Shown here piece after piece: positions 56,373 to 64,000 of a DNA stretch of 64,000 bases. Source of the DNA: Axinella damicornis (lineage: Eukaryota > Porifera > Demospongiae > Axinellida > Axinellidae); contig OZ007515.1 of assembly GCA_963931865.1 (NCBI GenBank), forward strand, positions 7,827,685 to 7,891,684, read 5' to 3'. The notes below the pieces were generated by a model. That model did no database searches. It saw only the letters and a program-made list of their open reading frames with translations, and had not been told where the DNA came from. The first letter of the stretch is position 1, and each line of letters opens with the position of its first letter. The position numbers were made by a program, and so were the translations under genes.

Positions 56373-56516
56373 TGTGAAATGGGAGAGAGGTACCTAATTT
56401 GGGGAGCATGTGAGCACTCTCTTCATCCTTGCTGTTGATCAAGATGGCATACCTCACTCTATGCCTGCAAGCAAGCAGAGAAGCAGAACAATAATAGGAG
56501 CATGATTATGATCATG

Positions 56517-56540
56517 GGGGGGGGGGGGGGGGGGGGGGGT
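56517..56540. repeat. Poly-G tract
   Basis: About 24 consecutive G. Confidence 0.7.
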
Positions 56541-56829
56541 GAGCCACCCCATTGGCATATAACTGACATACTAAGCACTGGACACAGAAGACCAGCAATC
56601 ACCGTGCACAGTTGCTCTCTCCAGAAATTGTTACACCATAGTCATGGATTGGAATCTGGTACTGAGACATCCATTCAGTGCTCGGTTTATACAGCAGTCA
56701 CAGGTTGCAGGGAGTTGCCCACACACAAATTGACATGATGCTATAGTAGGTATACCCCCAACCATCAACCATCTGCAGTTGGGGAGCTTGGGAACAGGGC
56801 TATGAACAATGTGTATGCACCTTTCATCT

Positions 56830-56987
56830 CTACCGCCCGAATGATGTGGAATCTTGTGAAGCAGTAGCTGGGCTATCAACTTGTTGTAGACGTTCGTGGC
56901 ATTACACCTGATCACTCGCCTGATTGGTGGCATAGAACTCCACCATGACATGGCATCAGCTGCGTACACTCCCAGAATCCTTACCAC
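56830..56987 (-). CDS. Possible exon of unknown family
   Basis: The minus strand reads MVRILGVYAADAMSWWSSMP then PIRRVIRCNATNVYNKLIAQ and LLLHKIPHHSGG, with a GTAGAG donor-like site after it. The composition is protein-like, but I recognise no family and find no partner exon. Confidence 0.3.
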
Positions 56988-57076
56988 TCTGTGGGACCAT
57001 GTACTGCAGAGACAATGGAATGTTATAAAGTCAACTTGAGAAGCTTACCATTACCTGACCAATCGCTAGAAGCTGC

Positions 57077-57201
57077 TAGCCTCGTTCCCAGACAATTCCC
57101 ACCGCCAGTATTTGATCGCTTCCAGTATGAAATATGGCGGGGTAAGGCCTTTACCGTACTGCAAGCGACAAAAAGCTGGGCGTGGGACTGGGAACGAGGC
57201 A
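57077..57201. mobile_element. TAGCCT hairpin element, imperfect
   Basis: TAGCCTCGTTCCCAGACAAT on the left and GTGGGACTGGGAACGAGGC on the right. It is directly followed by a dispersed repeat shared with 40740-41010. Confidence 0.6.
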
Positions 57202-57204
57202 ACT

Positions 57205-57466
57205 CTGTGTACGTACGTATTAGTGAGCGAAATATTAGCAAGAAAGAAGCACATGGCGGCCCCGGGACATACAATCCTCATACATCTGGAACTTGCAAAG
57301 CACGAAGGTGCCACAAGAGCCCATCCTGATAACTGAAAAATGAAGGTGAAAATTTTTTTCCACGCTTTGAGTGGACTGATCACCACCTACCTCTATGCAC
57401 TGCCTCCGGCAGCGTGTAACATACAGTGGCCCCCCCTTTCACAAATCCTGTATCCGCCCCTGCACA
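57205..57466 (+). repeat. Dispersed repeat, copy of 40740-41010
   Basis: Shares GGCGGCCCCGGGAC, AGAGCCCATCCTGATAACTG and the end CCTGTATCCGCCCCTG. Confidence 0.75.
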
Positions 57467-58185
57467 GGGGCAGCTGTGACTTTACCTCCATATCCACCAA
57501 TTGCCCCCACAGCTGCAGTGTACCCTGAATGGTGAGTGTATGTGTGTGAGCAGTTCAAACAAAACATCACCATCAGCCATACTGTGGTTTAGTATGACTA
57601 AACAACATCCTGGTTTAGTTTTCAGTTTAGTGATGCCCTCTGGCTGACAATTCAAGCAAAAATCACAATCACAAGCAAAAATGTGATGAAAAACCACAAC
57701 TACGCTGTATTTTCCACCGTACCAGTGCACATGATACATGCTCAAGTGCTTGATGCCATCTCGCACGGGAGTGGTGGGCACTCATTCAGGTAAACTGAGA
57801 CGCTATACAGGAGACAGTCAAGCATTGGGGTGGATGCTGTTTTGCACATGCATGGGCACTCTTTTGTGAGAGTACGGTATACATGTAGCTTTATAATGTC
57901 AGTAGAAACCAGTGCTACCAGGTGTACTGAACACTCCATGGACAGTGCACATGGCACTGATGATCTGGCCAAGTCACAAGTGCTACTATGCTTTGGATAT
58001 GATGCTGGCATCAATCTTTAGGAAACCAGAGTGGCAGATGCTAACCGATGATGTACGAGTGCAAAACACAAATTTAATGTGGGTGCTCTTTCATAGGTGA
58101 ATGCGGACCTCGAGAGTTGAGACACCCAAAAGAGCATTCACCCCCCCACGCAGACATGTCCTGCATGTAAAGAGCACCACTGTAA

Positions 58186-58565
58186 TAACTAGAGGTGTTC
58201 ATAGAACACATACCCCGCGCGGAATGTCTACAGGATACAGTGCAGCTACAATCGACGACTCGACGTGACATCTCGCGCATCGAACAGGTGCTATATCACG
58301 TATACTGTGTTCGTGTATGGCCATATCCAAAGTGTGGGAGTGACCGCTACCGTATATACAACAACGTGCATATTGTGAAGCTGAAGAGGTGGGGCCAAAT
58401 GTTACGAATAATAGGAAATAGCTGGAAAAAAATTGTTTGACTCCGTTTCAATGGTCTATGTGGAAAAATTTCAATATTTTTCGCCTGAAAGATAGACGAC
58501 TGACAGACGGACAAAACCGATTGCTTAACCCCACTTCGCGCATGCGCGCGCGGGGTAATTAACAA
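58186..58565 (+). repeat. Dispersed repeat with TACCCCGCGC...GCGCGGGGTA ends
   Basis: Starts AATAACTAGAGGTGTTCATA and ACATACCCCGCGC, and ends GCGCATGCGCGCGCGGGGTA. The start matches 61737 (AACTAGAGGTGCTCAGCAGA) and the end matches 29.1 kb and 62.1 kb. Confidence 0.6.
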
Positions 58566-58867
58566 CTAACACAAAAACAAGCCATTTCAGATTAGATGTC
58601 TGAGTTAGGCTGTACTTAAACACTACACAAAAAGGGTATTCAATTACGTATAGTTTGTGGTTAACAAAATCAACACTGTGTGACCTACCTTATCATCTGT
58701 GCTCCTGTTGCCATAATTATATAGACTTCATGCATTCTTGGGGAGGTGGATGAATAGGGACTTTCCATTGTTGGCCGGTGGGGGGTAGTCCTTCTCAGGG
58801 TGAACAGTCACATTGGCAAAGCTACCGAATGGACTCCATCTGCATCTGTGACTGTCAGCCTTGAAAG

Positions 58868-59225
58868 TGAGGGGGGGGGGGGGGGGGGGGGGGAGGGAAG
58901 GGAAGGAGGGAGGCAAGGGGGAGGAGGGAAGGAAGAGGGAGGGAAGAAGGAGGGAAGAGGGAGGGAAGAGGGAGGGAAGAGGGAGGGAAGAGAGGAGAGG
59001 GGAAGGGGAAGGGGAGGGAGAGGGAGGAGGAGGGGGGGGGGAGGAAGGGGGAGGGAGGGGAGGGGAAGAGGGGAGGGGAAGAGGGGAGGGGAAGAGGGGA
59101 GGGGGTTGGGAAGAGGCAGAAGATGGGAGAAGAGAGAGGAGAAAGGAGGGGGGAGAGGAGGGAGGAGAGAGGATGGGAGGGGAGAGGGGAAGAAGAAATG
59201 GGAGGAGAGGGAGGATAGGATATGG
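58868..59225 (+). repeat. Polypurine tract of about 360 bases
   Basis: Almost only G and A on the plus strand, with a 23-base G run at the left and repeated GAGGGAAGAGGGAGG units. It gives spurious long frames on both strands. Confidence 0.9.
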
Positions 59226-59904
59226 GGAGGTAAACACTGAGACCATGTTGACTACTGGTACATGTGTGCGTGCACAAAACAGACAAACATAGGAAGTCAT
59301 AATTATGATGTATTACAACCCGCGTGAAAGTCTTATTTCTAACTTGACCACACCCTGTTTCTAACATTACTGCCACAACTTACGGTATCTTATTCTACAT
59401 GCTGACATCGCTGTATTAAAAATCCGTGGCCTGCAAATAACTCCCTATTCTGTGGTCTTCAGGGCTTGCAAAGTTACAGCAGCTACATGTGGATTGAACA
59501 GTGAGCATAGCTGACATCTTTACACCTCCACTTGATCTACAGTTAAACTCACACCACACTCGCATGCACATGGGGCCAGGACACACATACGCATGTAGTG
59601 GGCATGAGTCACGTGCACGATGCAGAAATGCATTCAACTGCATTGAATGTACCAACAGATTTGGCTTCTACTGCCCATTAAACCCAACCATAAAATTTGA
59701 AAAGGGTTTTAAATCAGTAAATTAAATTCACTATGTGACATGACGTCACCCTAAATACCTGTCCTTGGTCTCTTTATCCCTTCTCTTGTTCACCTCTGAC
59801 CACCAAGCCGGGGGCGGGGGAGACTGATCCAGTTGGAAGGACTGACAAAAAGGGGTAGATTGGTGAATGGGAAGACATTATGGGCATGGATATAGTCCCA
59901 AGGT

Positions 59905-59920
59905 GTGTGTATGTGTGTGT

Positions 59921-59972
<52 letters not shown>

Positions 59973-59990
59973 GTGTGTGTGTGTGTGTGT
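59905..59990 (+). repeat. GT microsatellite
   Basis: (GT)n with few interruptions. Confidence 0.95.
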
Positions 59991-60489
59991 AGAGGGTGAA
60001 TAATCTGCTATTATTTTGACTGTAGTATGAGGGTGTGTATAATTATGTGAAGGTGTATGAAGTCTGAAGGTGTATATGTCAAAAGGTGTATATGTGAATG
60101 TCTGTGCGGTGAGAGGGTAGGTATATATTATGTGAGTGTGTTCAATGTGACATGTGCATGTGAGGGTGAACATGAAGGGTGAATGTAAGGGTATCTCACT
60201 AAGTCAGAGTGAGCATGTACATCTGACGAAGGTGTAGTGTGAGGATCGATGCACAGTGTGAGGGTGTGCACCTTGTGATCGTCAATCTGCAACAAGATCT
60301 GCTGATTATAAGAGAACCTCAAGATCTTGTATGATACTCTCCAGATATCTTGCTAGAGTTGGTCTCTATGGTGATCACTGCCTGGGTCTCACTGACAACT
60401 GAGGAGTCTCTGTCCAAATGAAGGGAGAGGGAATGTAGGTGAAAAAAAGAGGTCATTTACACTGCGGATCGAGAGCTGAGAGGTGAATT

Positions 60490-60835
60490 AGGGATGAGGG
60501 GTGAGAGATGAGAGGGAGGGGGTGGGGTGTGAGGGAAGGTAAAGATGAGGGGTGAGAGATGAAGGGGTATGTGGGGTGCGAGGGAAGGTAAAGAAGAGGG
60601 GTGAGAGATGAGGGGGTGGGGTGTGAGGGAAGGTAAAGATGAGGGGTGAGAGATGAGGGAGTGGGGTGCAAGGGAAGGTAAAGATGAGGGGTGAGAGATG
60701 AGGGGGTGGGGTGCGAGGGAAGGTAAAGATGAGGGGTGAGAGATGAGGGGGTGGGGTGTGAGGGAAGGTAAAGATGAGGGGAGAGAGATGAGGGGGTGGG
60801 GTGCGAGGGAAGGTAAAGATGAGGGGAGAGGGAAT
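60490..60835 (+). repeat. 45-bp minisatellite
   Basis: Unit AGGTAAAGATGAGGGGTGAG then AGATGAGGGGGTGGGGTGCG and AGGGA, about seven to eight copies. Confidence 0.9.
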
Positions 60836-61074
60836 GTACTGTAGGCAGGTAGAGAGGCCATTTACACTGTGGAGAGATGAGAGCTACTGTAGAAAGGTGA
60901 GGGGTGAGGAGGTGAGGGAGTTGGGAGTGAGAGCAGAGGGAATGATTGTAGGTGGCGAGGGAGTGGGGGAGGTGAGGGGATGAGGGGGAGAGGGAATGCA
61001 GGCATGAAGAGAGGCTGTTTACACCGTGGAGATGAGAGGTAAAGGATCAAGGGTAAGTGGTGGGGAGTGGGTGA

Positions 61075-61365
61075 GAGGACGAGGGATGAGGGGTGAGTGG
61101 ATGAGGGATGAGGGGACGAGGGGTGAGGGAATGAGGGATGAAGGGACGAGGGGTGAGGGGACGAGGGATGAGGAGTGAGTGGATGAGGGATGAGGGGATG
61201 AGGAGTGAGGGGATGAGGGGACGAGGGGTGAGTGGATGAGGGGTGAGGGGATGAGGGGTGAGTGAGTGAATGAGGGATGAGGGGTGAGGGGACGAGGGAT
61301 GAGGGGTGAGTGGATGAGGGATGAGGGGACGAGGGATGAGGAGTGAGGGGACGAGGGGTGAGGGG
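61075..61365 (+). repeat. GATGAGGGGACGAGGGATGA-type minisatellite
   Basis: Irregular 10-15-base units of GAGGGATGAGGGGTGAGTG and GAGGGGACGAGG. Confidence 0.9.
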
Positions 61366-61736
61366 AGGAAAGGCAGGGAGGGAGGGAGGGAGGGATACAT
61401 AATGTTTAAATATTACTTGTTTATGTCATCGTTTAGCTGGATACACATGTTTGAGCTGAAATTTGCCATCATAGAGCAGAAGTGAGCGTCCTCACCAGGC
61501 ATTAGGACCCCTCGCCTTGGTATCACAATATTGACTCCAGTATTTATATACTCTGAAGAATCAGACCCAGGCATATCGAGTCACCCCTTCTTTGGATGGA
61601 TGACAAACACCAGCGCTCCTTGTCTGAAGACCATACATACATCTATCAGGTGGTAGCGACATTAGTTCAGTCTTGAGATAGGGTCACAGAATACAGTAGG
61701 TAGTAACAGACTTGAACAATACCAAGAGTTCATAAC

Positions 61737-62140
61737 AACTAGAGGTGCTCAGCAGAGCACGTACCCCATGCGCAACTTTGACTTGACAGCTATAGGCCTA
61801 CCACCGATTATTCACACAGCATGCATGATGAGCCAGCTAGCTAGGCCATGACGATGTCAGCATGAAGAATGAGATACCGTAAGTTGTGGCAGTAATGTTA
61901 GAAATTGGGTGTGGTCAAGTTGTATAAATTAGAAGCACGACTTTCACGCAGCTTTTCTCAGCCTCTCGAGTAGATCTCTGGTCTGTAGACGCTAGTATTT
62001 TCTGAATTCTGGCACTTCTATCCTGAAATAAGCCTTCAACAAGGCCTTCACTGCTCAAACCGCGCTTAGACTGCGGACAAACTGACAGACACAAACCGAT
62101 CACTCTAACCCTTGCTGCGCATGCGCAAGGGGTAATGCAA
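61737..62140 (+). repeat. Dispersed repeat, relative of 30258-30540 and 58186-58565
   Basis: Shares GCTCAGCAGAGCACGTACCC, GAATGAGATACCGTAAGT and CAAACCGATCACTCTAACCC, and ends GCGCATGCGCAAGGGGTA. Confidence 0.65.
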
Positions 62141-62335
62141 CTGCCATATGGTATCCACTACCACCATCTCTGCAGTATGATGTGGCAAACAGTGTGGTTA
62201 ACATGTACATAGGCTGTGTAAACTCTGTAGTAATCACAATTTCACACAGGAGCATGCGGCTGCTACTACTTCACCACTGATTGTCTATGGCATACTGTGG
62301 AGATGGTGGTGGTTGATACCATATGGCAGTTGCAC
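62137..62335. mobile_element. 199-bp inverted-repeat element
   Basis: GCAACTGCCATATGGTATCC and, inverted, GATACCATATGGCAGTTGC. Arms of about 43 bases including CACCACCATCTC on one side and GAGATGGTGGTGG on the other. Confidence 0.8.
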
Positions 62336-62339
62336 ACTC

Positions 62340-63215
62340 TTATTGTTATGAACTCTTGAGACAAACATCAGTCTTATCGTGTGCCTCGTTCCGATTGACA
62401 ACACAATGCATACAGCTACAGTGCACCTTTGATCCAGGCGCAAGGCACTTCCAATTCAGCGATCTTGAGTAAAATCCAAACCCCATACAATCCCAGTCTC
62501 TGTTTCCCCCTCTGAACCCCCTGAGCCCCCTAACAGTCTAACAGTCATCACTTTCAACTCTTTTGTTAATGCAACTCTTTTGTTTGGTGTTTTGTAGCGC
62601 AACCCTTTTTTTTTAACTCACCCACAGCATATATCTCATAGTGTATCCATGTGATGGCCATAACTGGCTCATGCAATGCTGATTAAATTATAATTACATG
62701 CATTGCTAAGTGATCGTTTAAGTGCACATGCGTACCAAATGATGAAAATGGCGTGACAAAGAAGCCGTACGTTTTGAGTAGGTGCAACCACCTGGTGAGA
62801 CTTCGAAGTTGAGAAAAAGTGATGGGCCATGCACTACTCAGTTTAAATTGCTGCTGTTTCGTGTGTAAACCATCGTGAGGGTTTGAGGCAATGTTGAGCT
62901 AGCCTGTCTGGAGAAGAAGAAAGAAGGAAAAACAAGTTCCTGGTTTGGTACTTTCGCGATGGTTTTTCGCAATGCTGAGAGTCTTGTTGGTGATGAAAGC
63001 TCTCCAAAATGAATGGTACATACATTGTTTTATAAACGCTTATAAGTTGGCCGTATTTTTGTATAAGAATTTTGCATGTCTGTTGTATCCCTACATATAG
63101 CATCTCCGACTCTATGATTCTCAATGTCACCCATCCCTAGGTCACATGTACCTGGTAGGAGGAATACAGGTCCCCAATATCTTGGTTACCATATTCTTTA
63201 TACTTCGTATTCATG
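62340..63215. other. No gene recognised
   Basis: Near 62865-62995 two weakly similar phrases (ACCATCGTGAGGGTTTGAGG, and ATGGTTTTTCGCAATGCTGA inverted in part) suggest a decayed hairpin. Nothing else. Confidence 0.35.
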
Positions 63216-63217
63216 CA

Positions 63218-63572
63218 ATACCGTATATTGGGTTATTTTCGTGTTGAATAACGTTTGCGTAATAATTATTCGTGTTGAAAAATTTTCGCGAACTCAAGCA
63301 AAGTGAACTCGCGAATACGTGTCAAGCCATAGCGATGAGGAGTACGAACGAGAATGCTGCGTTCGAGGCTACCATGTGTATCAGGAGATCTGGGAGGCAG
63401 CTGTTTGTGACCGAGAACCAAGAAACCGTACTGATTGACACGCCGTGGCAGTGTTGAAGGACAGCGTCATCATAGGACACATTACCAAAAAAATTTCGCG
63501 AGATAAATTTTCGCGATTGGAGGCATTCGCGAAAATATTTTAACAACAAAAATAACCCAATATACGGTAGTA
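63218..63572. mobile_element. 355-bp inverted-repeat element with TACCGTATA ends
   Basis: TACCGTATATTGGGTTATTTT and AAAATAACCCAATATACGGTA are inverted. Inner TTTTCGCGAA phrases recur. TA at both borders fits a Tc1/mariner-type TA duplication. The element at 35085-35620 has similar ends. Confidence 0.75.
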
Positions 63573-63721
63573 TTTCCTAATAGACACAGAGTGCAATATC
63601 CACCCATATTGCACTCCCCATATTGCACGCTGTTAAGGGTAACGGAATGGGCGGTGCTGATTGGTCACTTCCGGGTTAATGCACGTAGCAACACACGCAC
63701 GAAAAATGGCGCCGTGAGAAT

Positions 63722-63764
63722 GCTGTCGACCATGTATCCACTTGCTGATACATGGTCGACAGCA
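63722..63764. repeat. Perfect hairpin in a promoter-like region
   Basis: TGCTGTCGACCATGTATC and its exact inverse around CACTTGCT. It follows ACTTCCGGGTT and AAAATGGCGCCGTGAG, and precedes a donor-like GAG|GTAAGT at about 63811. A first exon of a gene running out of the window is possible. Confidence 0.6.
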
Positions 63765-64000
63765 ACGTACCATTGCATGCCCATTGCTGGAAATTGAGCA
63801 CAAGAGCAGAGGTAAGTTGTTTGCATCTTTAGCCAGCGGACTAAACTACCAGTCTACCATTCTTGCCTGTAAACATGGCTAGCTTCGTGCCCGAGTCAAG
63901 TTACTGTGCTGCTTGCGCGACTAGTTTTATATTGTGAAGTATAATTATATCATTGCACTCCTGGTCGTGTAATAATTATGGCTAGGCATTGCACTCTTGT

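Noticed and set aside
57482..57781. Minus-strand frame of 99 codons ending in GGNWWIWR
   Set aside because: No family similarity, no clear acceptor in phase, and a competing frame is equally open; not enough to call an exon.
58728..59376. Several frames of 140-190 codons
   Set aside because: They consist of Gly/Arg/Glu or Pro/Ser/Leu runs read from the polypurine tract.
60457..61400. Frames of 117-134 codons rich in PHPLISHPSSLPS
   Set aside because: They are translations of the G-rich minisatellites.

Overview
The window is animal nuclear DNA. It holds split genes with short GT-AG introns, a cytosolic ribosomal protein gene, an axonemal-type dynein heavy chain remnant, a TRMT6 gene, and very dense small DNA transposons. 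A secreted fibrinogen-like gene and a protein kinase–coiled-coil–kelch gene pair are of the kinds I associate with demosponges, so a sponge is my best guess. That assignment is inference, not proof. Most long reading frames here are repeat or antisense shadows. Fewer than a dozen genes or gene pieces are convincing.

Layout. 1-640: tandem ankyrin-type exon array. 1480-1905: broken zinc-finger (transposon-type) coding piece. 3580-4756: minisatellite followed by a DIRS/Ngaro-type Gag-like ORF. 5246-5596: unassigned ORF. 6411-7193 and 7223-7727: two transposable elements. 7774-10382 (minus): first five exons of TRMT6, with small elements in its introns. 11288-17314: a complete 6.03-kb DNA transposon with identical 104-bp terminal inverted repeats (TIRs) and a perfect 9-bp target duplication. 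It carries two convergent genes, a DUF6589-type protein (7 exons, 1016 aa) and a RecQ-family helicase (2 exons, 570 aa). 17803-20171: complete four-exon RPL12. 20455-20590: Tc1/mariner helix-turn-helix relic. 21-31 kb: repeat-rich DNA with many hairpin elements and two dynein heavy chain fragments. 32.4-35.9 kb and 37.6-45.1 kb (minus): a truncated and a fuller copy of the kinase–kelch gene. 46.3-47.5 kb: two more short elements carrying RecQ fragments. 50132-51112 (minus): secreted fibrinogen-like protein, with its upstream region duplicated at 52.0-52.4 kb. 53-64 kb: elements, minisatellites, a polypurine tract and microsatellites.

The most interesting system is the DUF6589+RecQ transposon. 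Many short hairpin repeats in the window begin TAGTCT or TAGCCT, and several are flanked by perfect 9-bp duplications, the same as the big element. Three mid-size elements with the same ends contain decayed RecQ coding sequence. The simplest reading is one transposon system: an autonomous element (DUF6589 as candidate transposase, RecQ as accessory helicase), internal deletion derivatives, and miniature hairpins down to 38 bp. The shared ends, TSD length and RecQ pieces are seen directly; transposition by this machinery is inferred.
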